A stretch of 64,000 nt of DNA from Charina bottae (lineage: Eukaryota; Chordata; Lepidosauria; Squamata; Charinaidae). Shown here piece by piece: positions 1-11,827 of the stretch. The stretch is from NCBI GenBank assembly GCA_023362775.1, contig JALMGJ010000006.1, forward strand, positions 13,402,501-13,466,500, in the 5' to 3' direction. The notes under the pieces are model-generated. The model was given only the letters and a program-made list of their open reading frames with translations. It did not search any database and was not told the DNA's origin. Each line of letters opens with the position of its first letter. The first letter of the stretch is position 1. Position numbers and translations under genes: made by a program.

Positions 1-175
1 TCTAGTTTTTAAAAATCCAATAGATAAATTTATGTGATCCATATTTTTTAAAAAAAATCTAAAGAAAGGAAAATATTAATATCCTACTTAAGCAGATTAT
101 TTGGAAAATTGGTCCTATTAACAGCAAATGTATTTATCTATCTGTTCTTTTTCAGCATTTCATGATATTCTAGTA
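1..175. other. PLCZ1 intron, left edge
   Basis: AT-rich intronic sequence to the left of the first visible exon. No coding exon or repeat boundary was recognised apart from the target-site copy ttctagta at 168-175 that precedes the hAT element. Confidence 0.5.
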
Positions 176-481
176 CAGCCTTTCTCAACTTTTTGATCCT
201 GGAGGAACCCTTGAAATAATTTTCAGGCCTCGGGGAATCCCTGCACATTCAGGCTCAAATACAGGCCAGAAGTTACAAAATTATATTCATTTCATGTCTA
301 GGCCTGTATATATGCATTAACAGTGTTCTTAAACTAAAAATAAAGAATGAAACTTACCTCTTTAATGTGAAGTTGCCCAAATTTGAAGTAATTTTTTAAA
401 TAATTCGTGATCTCCTAGGGAACCCCTAGTGACCTCTCGCAGAGCCCTAGGGTTCCATGGAACGCTGGTTGAGAAACCCTG
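176..481. mobile_element. Non-autonomous hAT transposon (MITE)
   Basis: The left end starts CAGCCTTTCTCAAC and the right end is ...GTTGAGAAACCCTG, an imperfect terminal inverted repeat. The flanks are ttctagta (168-175) and ttctagtg (482-489), an 8-bp target duplication with one mismatch, which is the hAT signature. The 306-bp interior is non-coding. Confidence 0.8.
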
Positions 482-489
482 TTCTAGTG

Positions 490-1755
490 TGACTAAGAAA
501 TGATATTCATTAATTTTATCCTGAAGTGCCTCTTTAAAATTTTATACATATTCCTTTCTTATATAGAGTAAGCATTTCTCCTACGAAACCTCATATTTAA
601 CCCTGATGCTGGGAGGCTCAGACTCTCATGATAAAAATCCCTTGAGGGTTTATAAAATGTGTATTCATGCATAGAGATACACCACATATCTATAGTACAT
701 TGCTATTTTATTTCTATATATTCTATATCAATATTGTGTGATAGAAAGGAGACAAAACAATCTTAATGGTGCTTAACTTTCATGTGTTTAAGCAAGGCCT
801 TTGAAGAAGTTTGAGATTTACTATTTACTGAGGGCAAAAATAAAGACATTTGGGTGTCAAATACAGAATGGGTGTTAAAATACCCAGTGGCTTTAGGGAA
901 TTAAATCCTTTAAGTCAAAAACAATATTTTGCAGAAATAAGAGCTGCAGCATTGTTTTAGAACCAGAGGACAGAATTCAGCTAAGAATAGAGTTTAAACT
1001 TTCATTGTGTTAGTAAAAATAATTTAAGCATGGATGGTACTTAAGACTGCAGTCCCTAGTTGAGTCCCACTGAACTATTTTCTCAATAAAATATGAATAG
1101 GCTTATACTCTGACTTGGGGGTTGGCGAAATTGTACCTGTAGGCCACAGAATCAAGCACAGCCCCGGACGCAACCATCTCCTCACAACCTCACTAAATTA
1201 AAAGAGGTAGAAATCTCATAAGATTATGAAATCTTTTGTGATTTTGACAGTTTCAAATGAGAACTTGCAAGATGATGGTGCTTTGTTTTGTTTGTTTGGC
1301 ATCCGACCCATTGAATGACAAACCACACAATGGTGCTCCAGTGAACAATCTGAAACGGTCACAGGCTTAGTACTAATGGCTTGTGTATGGAAAAAATATG
1401 GCAGGATTTATTGGTTTACAGTATATATTAATATGCACACAAGTATGCGGCATAATATATTAGCCAATGTCAAATGTAGCTTGTAATCTGACTGATATCC
1501 AAAGCTCATGAAAGACATTACTCAATTACTGAGTTGATAAATAAGTTATATGAATACATCAAATAACCTATCATATGTGATTCATTTTCTTTCAATTCCT
1601 CATCACTGAGTGCAAGAACAATTTAGATTTTCATGTGCAATCTGACATTCCATGTTACATTAATGTATTTAATCTGGAATATTTTCAGTTTCTGCTTAAT
1701 TCTGTTTATATCCATGCTGGAGATACATATGTTTTTATAATGTTCTGGCTTTCAG
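490..1755. other. PLCZ1 intron, no recognised feature
   Basis: AT-rich intron sequence. The open frame that starts at 1635 merely runs through the splice acceptor into the first exon; its first 40 or so residues do not resemble phospholipase C. A pyrimidine tract and CAG end at 1755. Confidence 0.5.
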
Positions 1756-1957
1756 CAAAGAAAAATAGAGAGATGACATTTGAAGGATTTATAAGATATG
1801 TGACTTCTGAGGACTGCGCAATATTTAAAAGTGAGCACAGAACTGTTTACCAGGATATGTCCCGTCCGCTATGTGAATACTTTATTTCATCCTCACACAA
1901 CACCTACCTCATATCTGATCAGCTAATAGGGCCAAGTCACCTATGGGGCTATGCAAG
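1756..1957 (+). CDS. PLCZ1: PLCZ1 exon: end of EF-hand region and start of X domain
   Basis: The acceptor is ttctggctttcag and the donor is caag|gtattt. It enters with two bases of a split codon and leaves with two. The peptide contains MTFEGFIRY (last EF-hand helix) and VYQDM...[11 protein letters not shown], the X-domain opening with the first catalytic His and the calcium-binding Asn, then [12 protein letters not shown]. Residue spacing follows PLC zeta closely. Confidence 0.95.
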
Positions 1958-2756
1958 GTATTTGTATCCATTTTGAATCATTAGTTTAATAGAATAAGTA
2001 GTTCAGTAAAACAGCTTCTCCTGTTTTCCTGAATCTCATTTCCAAAAGTATAAATTAAAACATTGTAAAAAATTAGAACCCACTGAAAACCACAAATAGA
2101 AAGCAAAGTAGCTAGAGTACAGTTCAATATGACAGATAAATATTTCAGTGTTGCCATCAGGTTTTGATTTAAAGGGAAGAATATACACTTTCAAAATATA
2201 AATTTACCAATGAAACCCATATAACCAGTGCCAAAGCATGCTAGGGTAAGAATGTTTACTTTGCATAAATATTCCAATGCATGATTTACAAACTCATTTC
2301 CCCATATTTATGTATATATATGGAGTACTCAGAGTTTCTAAGATTTGCTGGAGCTATTTTGAGGCAGACCATAAAAACATAATGAACAATAAGCTTCAGA
2401 GAAAAAAGGAGTGTGAGAACTTATAGGACTCTAGGGTTTCTCATTAAAGAACCAGAACTATACCATGTTATGTGCTGTGCTTTCCCAATTCCAAGCATTC
2501 TTTAATTTATGTGGACACATCCTGTGAACGGAAGGAAGAAGTGAAGAGCAGATAGCAGGAGATTGGCAGCAAGCGGGAAGAACAAGCACTTTGAGCAGAC
2601 ATTGAAAACCCAGAGTTATTGGGAGCCAATGCTGAAGATAAGGTTTAAGGAACATATGTTAATTGAGACAGGCCTCCCAAGAATACTAGTTTCCTGGGTC
2701 TGGGGACAGTATCTACAGAACATTTGTCACTTAAAAGAGAAAAAAAAATCTAATTG

Positions 2757-2965
2757 AGTCTAGCTGAACTAATAGTGACTACATGGATGCATCCATGTAA
2801 TTTTCTTGGCAACAATATGAAAGTGGCTTGCCATCAATTTCCAGGCTAGCCTAGAGCTCTAGCCTTGAGATTTCATGGCAGTCTCTTCTGCAAGTACTGA
2901 TCAGGTCTGACCACGCTTAGCTTTCTGAGATCAGCCAAGAGATGGTGAGGTGCTATTGTCCTTCT
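2757..2965 (-). mobile_element. 5S rRNA-headed SINE
   Basis: On the minus strand the segment near 2890-2950 reads like the 5S rRNA core (GCTAAGC...GGTC...GTACTTG...GAGAC). It is followed toward 2757 by a tail containing TTGCCAAGAAAA and TAGTCACTAT-like sequence. The same tail motif ends the tRNA-headed SINE at 28.3 kb. The copy is diverged and non-functional as 5S RNA. Confidence 0.55.
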
Positions 2966-3674
2966 GAAGTGTCAGTTGGGTATGATGAACACATGCATAC
3001 AAACATACAAAGCATATGGATAGCTAGCAATGTAAGGGGCTTAAAAGCAGGACAGGGAAACAAAAGTCATGAGTCAGAACACCAGTTCTTTAAAACTGTT
3101 GAAGCCTTGTCATTATTCCACAGCACAAGGCGCTGGTAAGAGAGTAGGAATATATTTGTATTAGCCCCAGATAATTCATGTTATGGGCCCGCACATGGAT
3201 CTTTATGGAAGATCACTGAGCATTGCTTAAAGGTAAAATTCAGGATATGAAGGCTTGTTTAAACAACCGCAAGCCTTTTAAATCTTTTTGTGTCTGACAC
3301 AGATTAATTTAAGAATTGAGGAATGGACCATCATTGACTGTTGTAGGACCTATCCTGTTCTGAGCTGGAGCCCCACAGAGGTACCAAAGATTTCAGGAAA
3401 GAGTAGCTAATTGCTCTCCTGGGTAGATCCTGGTGGAGTTTCAGAGGCTGGGTACAGGAAAGGAAAGCAAACTAAGGATTACTCCAGAACCTGTTTAGGA
3501 ATCAGTTGTGACTGCTAATAATCCTGCTGCTAAGAGGCTGTCTCTAGCTTTGTCTCCTCCGAGGAAAGTTGTTATAATAAATGTTTGTGCCCTAGCCATC
3601 AAGTGGTGACTACCTTGACTCTGTAGGGCTTCCTATTACATTTGTCTTTAAAATAACATTTTTAAACCATGTAC
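2966..3674. other. PLCZ1 intron, no recognised feature
   Basis: Unassigned intron sequence. Short frames here have no recognisable protein content. The first target-site copy of the BovB insertion, acagctacctt, begins at 3675. Confidence 0.4.
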
Positions 3675-3685
3675 AGCTACCTTTT

Positions 3686-5367
3686 TGTGCAAAGATGGGC
3701 ATGATAAAGGACAAAAAAGGCAGGGACCTAACAGAAGCAGAAGAGATTAAGAAGAGGTGGCAAGAATACACAGAAGAACTATACAAGAAAGATCTTAATA
3801 TCCCTGATAAATACGATGGTGTGGTCACTGACCTTGAGCCGGACATCCTAGAGAGTGAAGTCAAGTGGGCCTTAGGAAGCATTACTAACAACAAAGCTAG
3901 CGGAGAAGACAGTATCCCAGCTGAGCTATTTAAAATCCTAAAAGATGATGCTGTTAAAGTGCTGCACTCAATATGCCAACAAATTTGGAAAACTCAACAG
4001 TGGCCACAGGATTGGAAAAGGTCAGTTTACGTTCCAATTCCAAAGAAAGGCAATGCCAAAGAATGTTCAAACTACCGTACAATTGCGCTCATTTCACATG
4101 CCAGCAAGGTTATGCTCAAAATCCTACAAGCTAGGCTTCAGCAGCATGTGAACCGAGAACTACCAGAAGTGCAAGCTGGGTTTCAAAGAGGCAGAGGAAC
4201 TAGAGATCAGATTGCCAACATTCGCTGGATCATGGAAAAAGCAAGAGAGTTCCAGAAAAACATCTACTTCTGCTTCATTGACTACGCTAAAGCCTTTGAT
4301 TGTGTGGATCACAACAAACTGTGGCAAATTCTTAAAGAGATGGGAGTACCAGACCACCTTACCTGTCTCCTGAGAAACCTGTATGTGGGTCAAGAAGCAA
4401 CAGTTAGAACCGGACATGGAACAACCGACTGGTTCAAAATTGGGAAAGGAGTACGACAAGGCTGTATATTATCACCCTGCTTATTTAACTTATATGCAGA
4501 GTACATCATGAGAAATGCCGGGCTGGATGAATCACAAGCCGGAGTTAAGATTGCCGGGAGAAATATCAACAACCTCAGATATGCAGACGATACCACCCTA
4601 ATGGCAGAAAGTGAAGAGGAACTAAAGAGCCTCTTGATGAGGGTGAAAGAGGAGAGTGCAAAAGCTGGCTTGAAACTCAACATTAAAAAAACCCAGATCA
4701 TGGCATCTGGTCCCATCACTTCCTGGCAAATAGAAGGGGAAGAAATGGAAGCAGTGACAGATTTTATTTTCTTGGGCTCCAAGATCACCGCAGACGGTGA
4801 CTGCAGCCATGAAATTAAAAGACGCTTGCTCCTTGGAAGGAAAGCTATGGCAAACCTAGACAGCATATTAAAAAGCAGAGACATCACCTTGCCGACAAAG
4901 GTCCGTATAGTTAAAGCTATGGTTTTTCCAGTAGCAATGTATGGCTGTGAGAGTTGGACCATAAGGAAGGCTGAGCGCCGAAGAATTGATGCCTTTGAGC
5001 TGTGGTGCTGGAGAAGACTCTTGAGAGTCCCTTGGACTGCAAGGAGGTCAAACCAGTCAATCCTAAAGGAAATCAACCCTGACTGCTCATTGGAAGGACA
5101 GATGCTGAAGCTGAAGCTCAAATACTTTGGCCACCTAATGAGAAGAGAGGACTCACTGGAAAAGACCCTGATGCTGGGAAAGACTGAGGGCAAAAGGAGA
5201 AGGGGACGGCAGAGGATGAGATGGTTAGATAGCATCACCGATGTAATGAACATGAATTTGAGTAAACTCCGAGAGACAGTGGAGGACAGGAAGGCCTGGC
5301 GTGCTATGGTCCATGAGGTCACGAAGAGTCGGACACGACTGAACGACTGAACAACAACAACAACAAC
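3686..5367 (+). mobile_element. 5'-truncated RTE-BovB LINE
   Basis: The insert is flanked by an 11-bp direct repeat acagctacctt at 3675-3685 and 5368-5378, so both junctions are defined. It starts inside the ORF (GCAAAGATGGGCATG) and ends with the BovB-type tail of repeated ACA triplets. The endonuclease half is absent, as expected from aborted reverse transcription. About eight non-templated bases sit at the 5' junction. Confidence 0.92.
3695..5350 (+). CDS. RTE-BovB reverse transcriptase, N-terminally truncated but open
   Basis: This 551-codon frame has no stop or shift. It begins just before the reverse-transcriptase fingers (IPIPKKG, NYRTIALISHASK) and contains FIDYAKAFDCVDH, GVRQGCILSP and the catalytic RYADDTTLMAE, then the long C-terminal RTE domain ending KSRTRLND. 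The protein copies LINE RNA into DNA at the target site. Because the apurinic endonuclease domain is missing, this copy cannot mobilise itself. The ATG used is an internal Met. The intact frame suggests a recent insertion. BovB is known for horizontal spread between squamates and ruminants. Confidence 0.9.
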   Translation: MGMIKDKKGRDLTEAEEIKKRWQEYTEELYKKDLNIPDKYDGVVTDLEPDILESEVKWALGSITNNKASGEDSIPAELFKILKDDAVKVLHSICQQIWKTQQWPQDWKRSVYVPIPKKGNAKECSNYRTIALISHASKVMLKILQARLQQHVNRELPEVQAGFQRGRGTRDQIANIRWIMEKAREFQKNIYFCFIDYAKAFDCVDHNKLWQILKEMGVPDHLTCLLRNLYVGQEATVRTGHGTTDWFKIGKGVRQGCILSPCLFNLYAEYIMRNAGLDESQAGVKIAGRNINNLRYADDTTLMAESEEELKSLLMRVKEESAKAGLKLNIKKTQIMASGPITSWQIEGEEMEAVTDFIFLGSKITADGDCSHEIKRRLLLGRKAMANLDSILKSRDITLPTKVRIVKAMVFPVAMYGCESWTIRKAERRRIDAFELWCWRRLLRVPWTARRSNQSILKEINPDCSLEGQMLKLKLKYFGHLMRREDSLEKTLMLGKTEGKRRRGRQRMRWLDSITDVMNMNLSKLRETVEDRKAWRAMVHEVTKSRTRLND

Positions 5368-5378
5368 ACAGCTACCTT

Positions 5379-5954
5379 ATTTAATAAGGTTCTGTCTGAC
5401 AAAGTGACTGAACAAAGAGTGCTAATAGCAGTTAGAGTTCAATATAGAGACAAAAAAGAGAGAAGAGGACAGAGAATCTGTGTATTTTGAAGGATTGTAT
5501 ACTCAGTTGTGAGGGGTGAAAAGTTTATCTCCTGAATAGCTGCTGAGTGCAAGAGTTGTGTCTTGAGAGCTATTGATTGCTCATTGTGAGTAACTGAGTG
5601 ACTCCTTGCTAAGCAGAGACTATAGGAGGAATAAAATGGATTCAGGGTCTAGGAAATGAACTCACTGAGTGAATGGACAGAGATAGCTAAATAATACCTT
5701 TCCATGAGAAAGCAGTGGGGACTAAGGAAGAATCCCTGATAAATTTTCCCTGAAGTCAAGAGTTTATATCTACATAATCTGAAACCCTGAGATGGGATCA
5801 AGAGAAAAGACTTTTCTACTGGTTATGCCTTCAAAAACAAGAGTGAAGATGAATGTTAATTTTGACCTGTAGTGCTTGTGGCATGTTTGTGTTTCTGTTT
5901 GAAAATACCCCAACTTAACATTTGCATTAAGTATGTTTATAGCAGTCTTTGAAG
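5379..5954. other. PLCZ1 intron, no recognised feature
   Basis: AT-rich intron following the BovB target duplication. No exon, repeat terminus or structured RNA was recognised. Confidence 0.4.
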
Positions 5955-8900
5955 GAAAAAAATCAAAAGATTGGACCAGGAAGTAAAAACATTTCTGCTG
6001 ATGAAATAGGATGGAGATTTAAAAAAGGAGATGCTAGAACAAAAACTGACAGTGGAAGTAGCTCTCTACAGAGAAGACAATCAAGGGAACAAACCAGTGG
6101 ATGAGAATAACAGCAAGAATCAAGAGATATACCGTAGAAGTTACTCTGTACCACTAGAACTCAAAAATAGTTTTCAGGGTTTTTCCCCCCCCAGAAGAAC
6201 AGGTTCTGACCTAAATGAAAAGAAAAAGATACAAAGTGAATCAAGAGTCAAAATAGTAGATTTCTGAAGAATAAAGGAGATTCAGCTCTGCTTTACAAGA
6301 AGACAAAAGAAGAGTCATGGTAATTGGTAACTCACTATTAATGAAGAATTAAAACAAATATATGCTAATTGAATCCATTGATTTGTGAAGTCTGCTCTCT
6401 GCCAGGAGCAATGATCTGAGATGTGATTGAGTTGAAGCCAAGTGAATGAGTGAATCAACAAATGATGTTGATGGGAAATTTGGTTTCTGAGACCATGGTC
6501 TCAACTGTTTAGATGATGTTCTGCTGGTTCAGGATGTTTTGCATCTCACAAGGACTGGTAAAAATGTATTAGGCCAAAAGACAAATACTTGCTTAGAAGG
6601 TCTGTATATTGTGCAGGTTGGATCCAATGGAGGCAAAAACCCTGAAGTAAGGAACTCTGATAAAGAAGTAAGAGTATTGTTGTAATGGGGCCTTTTAATC
6701 CACTCTGTTAAAAAACAGATAGCAACAACAGCCCATAAAACTAATGGCCGTCATTGTCTATTGCTTCTGTACAGGAAATATACAGGATAAGCTGCAGCTC
6801 TTAGTACAGGAAGGCAAATATGATTTAATAATTATAATGGAATTCTGGTAAGATGAGTCCCTTGGTTAGAATATACAGTAGCAGTTGAGGAATACAGTTT
6901 GTTCAAAAGGAACCGAAACAGTAGAAAGGGAAGAGAAGTCATGTTTTACATTAGTATCTATTCCTGCTCAGAAATCCAGGTACCATTCAAACTTGGCAAT
7001 GTTGTAGAAAGCATCAAGGTTAAAAAAAACTGGTAGAACAAAGAAAAGCAATAATGTTAGTGATGTCTACTGCTACCTTCCATGAAGGTATAAGGCATGA
7101 AATAGTACTAAAGGTAGTCTTTGATTACCCTGACATCTCTTGAGAGAAAACTTCGCCAAACATGGTTCTGCCAGGAAAATCTTGATTTTCTTGCTTACAA
7201 CTTTATCTTTCAGAGGGTGGAGGAATGCACAAAAGCATTGGCCCTCCTACTTTAGAACACTTAGTTGAGGAAGTAGAAGTAGTAGGAACTGGGAATAACC
7301 ATTTAATATTGTTTTTCTTAATTTGAAGGGAAACTAAATTTGAATGCAACCATGTATCTTGGACTCCAGAAAAGTGGATTTCAATAAATTCATAACAAGT
7401 TGAGTAGATTCCATTGCAGAAGAAGCTAATGGAAAAATAAGTTCAAGATGGATGAGAATTCCAGGAGATACTAAAAGCATAATTGCAAACAATTCCAATG
7501 AAGAAAAAATGGAGGACACAGAAGAAACCAATATAACTACACAAAAAGCTTATCAGAGTTCTGAAAACAAAAGAGCACGTGTAAGAGAGAGGCATGTCAC
7601 TAAGGAGGAATAGATACAGATAGCTTGGAACTATAAAGGGTGCTAGAAAAATAAATGGGCTCCTTTTCAAAATAGAAGGAAAAAATACTAAGCTAACTGT
7701 TTAGTGAAAATGGCAAACAGTATAACAGGTAACAAATGAAAGGTAGAGCTATTTCTATTTCTATTTTGTTTTGTTTTTTCCAACAAGAAAGTATGTGTTC
7801 CATTAGGAAATTATGAAGAGCGGGATGGAACAAGAAGATTGAAGCTCCTTATTGATAGAAACACGGTCAGAGAAGACCTCTTTACTTTGAGTAGAAGGCC
7901 ATGAATTACATCCTAGAATCCTAAAATAATTTGCTGATGGTGTGGTAGAAATACTGGAGAACTGGTGAAGTGCAAGGTAACTAGAGAATGTAGTTACCTA
8001 TGTACCCATATTCAAACAACGGGGAAGGAAGATCTAGTGAACTGAAGACCAGTTAGTCTGCTACCAGAACAGCAGATCATAAAGGAATTGATCTGTTAGT
8101 ATCTTGAAATAATACTCTATTTACCAGAAGTCAGCATACATTTATCAAGAACAAATCTTGTCAGGGTAACTTTATCTCATTTTTAATTGGATGACTTCTT
8201 TAGTAGACTGTGAGAATACTGTAGACATAATATATATTGATTTCAGCAAGACATTTGGCAAAGTATCCCATGACATTCTAGTTAAGTGTGGGCTGAATGG
8301 AATAATAATAAAATTGATATAGAGCTGGTTCAAAAATTGTATTCAAAGAGTGCTTTTCGATGGTTCCTTCTTAAACTGGAATAAAGTATCAAATACCACA
8401 ACTCTTCCATGTAAAGGACACAAAAGGGAGTGGGATAGCTGATATCCTAGAAAACAAAAATAAAATTTAAAACTGTTGTTTGGTTAGAGAAATGGGCTGA
8501 AAATAACATAATGAAATTAAACAGACAAATGCAAAATCAAATGTACAGGTATAGAATAGGGGAAACTACTTGGTTGGTAATACTACTTGTAAATCTGATC
8601 TTGGAATAGTAGTTAATTGCAAAGTGAATATTTATTTATGCAGGCTCATATGTCATTTCAGTCACAACTGACTAAGCAGTGTGATATGTCTTTCACAAAG
8701 GTAAAGCACTGGAGTACTGTGTCCATTTCTGGGCAATTTACTTTAAAGGGGATGTAGATAAACTGGAAAAGATTCACAGATTGATAGGACTAGAAGGAGC
8801 TGGTAACATTTAGCCTCATGAAAACGGGGGGAATACAATAGTGCTCTCCAAATATCTGAAAAGATGTTTCTCAGAAGGTCAAGAATCTATTTCCAAACAT

Positions 8901-9130
8901 TTTAGAGTGCAGGACATGGAATAATGGATTTAAGTTAAGATACTTCTAGCATCCAGTTGAATGTTAAAAAAAACTTCCTACCAGTAAGAGCAATTCAACA
9001 ATGGACCGAAATACCCACAGAAGTGGTATGCTTCCTTTCCCTGGATATGTCTGGGATGCTTTAATATGGTTTCTTGCACTGATCAGGGGACAGATTCACT
9101 AGCAAAACTAGCAAAATAATTGTCTATTAG
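5955..9130 (+). mobile_element. Old, degenerate CR1/L3-type LINE (approximate limits)
   Basis: Scattered motifs appear in CR1 order. VMVIGNSLL-like sequence near 6315-6345 recalls the CR1 ORF1 esterase. IDFSKTFGKVSHDIL near 8235-8285 is a decayed RT block. The stretch at 8700-9060 resembles the CR1 3' region (GGAGTACTGTGTCCATTTCTGGGCA, then the LPTSKSNSTM-type tail). Many stops and indels break every frame. Limits are approximate and the middle part is inferred from continuity. Confidence 0.45.
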
Positions 9131-10332
9131 AATAATTGTCTGTGATTCTAAAGCTATCTTTGATTAAATTAAAACAAAAATTAAAATTAAAGCCAAAGTT
9201 GGCTAATATTCAATATATGGATTCCTCATCTGCCTTTTAAAGTATTCCAGAAAATCATGCTGTGTAATGACTTTTGCATTTGTTGGGATCTTAAGACCCA
9301 TTGAAATTAATGGAACCTAGTTTTATGTCCTTATTTTGAGGCCCAGTTCTTAGTACTCTTGTCCCTCAAGGGCTCACAGTGTGATAGTCTTTTCCTAATA
9401 GTGATACATAGTTTACTTTCCGGAAGCTGTATGAAGTACAATTTGCATAGTATGCTACAGCAGTTGTGCCACAACATTAACTTTTGGGGATACTATTGGA
9501 TAGCCCACTGTCCATTTTTTGACAGAGAAATACTTGCTTTAGAAACTAAACTTTTTCCCGAGGATTTTTTGAGTGAACTCGTCAAGTTAAAATAAACGAT
9601 CTGCAATGACCTACATATAATATGCTTTACTGTATATTTTTTCTTATGCTTGCATTTCTTAACACCACTGCAGCCAGCCAACTTTTTAATCATTTGTGGT
9701 GTTTTTGTTATGAGTGTTTTCTAAGAGTATTTTTCAAACGGAACATAGTATAGCCCAATGATGTGCCATTTCAGAATGTCTGTAAACATGTCGTAGCATG
9801 AGAATCTGTCAAAATGTAGTCAGCCATCCAGAGTTGTGAGAATGAGATGGGCGGCTGTATAAATTGTATGTACTATATGAATAAATAAAATCTACTTCCA
9901 TATGGAGCAATATCTCTGGATGTTACCAAAAGTAGGTTAAGAAACATTTGTGAAACAAATTGAATTTCTGTTGTGCAGCTGGACCGGGCACCGAGGGCTT
10001 TCTTTTGCACAAGATACTGACTATTGCCTCACAACTGCAGCAAAAGAAAGCTGGCACTGGCATGACAAAAGTTTTAATAACAATGTTGACTGAGTAGCTC
10101 TGTTTGTTTTAAATGATCTGAACCCACATCGCAATTCCTTGTGAGGTGAAATGTCCATGGCCTAGTTTTGGTAGAATTTGAAGTAGAAGTTTCTTATGCT
10201 CCTTCCCCCAGCTATGTTAGAGGACATCAATTCCATTAGCTTTGCACCAGTCTAAGAATGCCAGCAAATTGTTTTTACTTTTAGTTTCTCAGTAGCTAAT
10301 CTATGACCCCATCGCTAACTTTTTTTTTAAAG
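9131..10332. other. PLCZ1 intron, mostly unassigned
   Basis: The only recognisable piece is a LINE-type 3' tail at 9840-9890 (gatgggcggctgtataaatt...aataaataaaa), common at the ends of squamate CR1/L2 copies. The rest gives no signal. It ends in a T-rich tract and AAG acceptor at 10332. Confidence 0.45.
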
Positions 10333-10477
10333 TGCTCTAATGAAAGGATGCCGGTGCCTGGAAATTGACTGCTGGGATGGACCCAATAATGATCCTGTCG
10401 TTTATCATGGATATACACTAACAAGCAAAATTAGCTTTAAGACCGTCATCCAGGTGATCGACAAGTATGCCTTTTTG
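10333..10477 (+). CDS. PLCZ1: PLCZ1 exon: X domain catalytic core
   Basis: The acceptor follows ttttttttaaag and the donor is TTG|gtaggt. The first base completes a Ser codon. The peptide has [13 protein letters not shown] (catalytic Glu and Asp), [12 protein letters not shown] (second catalytic His) and [12 protein letters not shown]. All invariant X-domain residues expected in this exon are kept. Confidence 0.95.
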
Positions 10478-10998
10478 GTAGGTACACGTGTAACATACAT
10501 GGCAGATGTTTTAAGATACTCTATCAACTTAATTCCCCACATGCCTTCAGAGTTTTGATGGATGATGAGAATTCAGTAGTCTCCTTTCAAAATCATTTTC
10601 AGCATAAAATAGTAGGTCCCTACTGCATGAACAACAAAACTTTTGTTGGGCTGAAACTTTTCTCCTCCTAAACATGAGCAGAGCCAAGTAAATGCTCTGT
10701 CCCACCCCATGCCTGCCAGTGCCGTGGAAAGGAATAGGTGAAAGAGGGAATGAATGCTCTCTTCACCACCAAGATGGCTTTGTTCCTCCCACTGGTGCAG
10801 AAAAACCATATTGATAGGTAAGGAAGCACTTTATAGCAGAAGCACTATGAGCCGCTTACTTGGAAACACTTTAAGATGCCATCTTATGTTTTGTGTCTTA
10901 ATGAAAATATCTGTAATTGCAGTATTTCTCATTTTAGTTTTATATATTTCCTATTTGTGCAATTAAGGATGTTAATAACTTTGAAATTGCATTTCCAG
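10478..10998. other. PLCZ1 intron 10.5-11.0 kb
   Basis: A short intron between two X-domain exons, with clean splice signals at both ends. No repeat was recognised. Confidence 0.7.
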
Positions 10999-11151
10999 GT
11001 TTCTGATTATCCTCTGATATTGTCTCTGGAGAATCATTGTAGTCCTAAGCAGCAGGAAGTTATGGTGGATTATCTAAGAACTATTCTGGGTGACCAGCTG
11101 ATTACATTTACAATAGATAAGACCATGCCAACTGAATTACCTTCTCCTGAG
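10999..11151 (+). CDS. PLCZ1: PLCZ1 exon: end of X domain
   Basis: Acceptor atttccag, donor CCTGAG|gtaaca, in phase zero at both ends (51 codons). It encodes [19 protein letters not shown], which contains the Glu that ligands catalytic calcium, then a conserved helix and TELPSPE leading into the linker. Confidence 0.95.
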
Positions 11152-11236
11152 GTAACAATTTTTTTTAAAAAAAAATGTAATTGGCATGGATATTTCTTGA
11201 GAAATGCATGATATAAAACATTGCTATACCTTAGTT

Positions 11237-11660
11237 CAGAGCTTTCCAAACTTTTCATGTTGGTGACACACTTTTTAGACATGCATCATTTCGCGACACA
11301 CTCTTACAGCAGGGCATCATTTTGCAACACACTCTTACAGCAGGGCACAAGGCAAGCACTAGGACCTGTGTGGAATCACAACTGGTTTGGAGGCAGCAAG
11401 GCACAAGGCAGGCACTAGGACCTGCGCGGAAGCTAGGAGGCAGCAGCAGCCGCGACACACCCAGACACTGCAGCCGATACACTAACGCAGAGCTTTCCAA
11501 ACTGTGTGTCGCGACACCCAGGTGTGTTGCAGGGGAACCCGGAAGAGGAGGCCATGCACCATGTGGAGCCCCGCCCATCCCTTGCCGTGCCGACAGGTCC
11601 CTGCTCTGAACCCAGCTCTTCAGCTCTCGCCGCAGAAGCTGGGGCCGAGCTGAGGGAGCC
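11237..11660. mobile_element. Nested hAT-like fragments with tandem repeats
   Basis: Two copies of a hAT-type start, CAGAGCTTTCCAAACT, occur at 11237 and 11488. They are followed by GTGACACAC and GTGTGTCGCGACAC motifs typical of one widespread reptile hAT MITE. Between them lie short tandem units around ACACACTCTTACAGCAGGGC and GCAGGCACTAGGACC. No matching right end or 8-bp duplication could be found, so the copies are truncated or rearranged. Confidence 0.5.
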
Positions 11661-11727
11661 TGCCGGCGGCTCCGGACTGACGAGAGGGCTCCCGGTGTTC
11701 CGGGGAGACCCAGCGCGGGTGGCGGGG

Positions 11728-11827
11728 ATGGGGCAGAAGCAGAAGGAGAGGAGCCGCTGGCGGGAGCTTGGCACGAGGAGCGCCTTGCCGGCGCCTGCCT
11801 GGCTTCCACCGCGCTTCATCGGAGAAG
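11728..11827 (+). pseudogene. Possible captured first exon, left-arm copy (unknown gene)
   Basis: An ATG opens a frame starting MGQKQKERSR that runs to a consensus donor GGAGAAG|GTAAGA exactly 100 bp later. The other arm carries the same ATG, length and donor. The gene of origin is not recognised. The conserved frame and donor in both arms suggest a copied 5' exon, but CpG-rich DNA can mimic this by chance. Confidence 0.35.

Noticed and set aside
1635..1755. Coding extension upstream of the first PLCZ1 exon
   Set aside because: Sequence lacks similarity to PLC and a good acceptor sits at 1755.
2890..2950. Functional 5S rRNA gene
   Set aside because: Too diverged, partial and joined to a SINE tail.
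4390..5322. 310-codon minus-strand frame opposite the BovB RT
   Set aside because: Shadow of the real sense frame; no independent protein resemblance.
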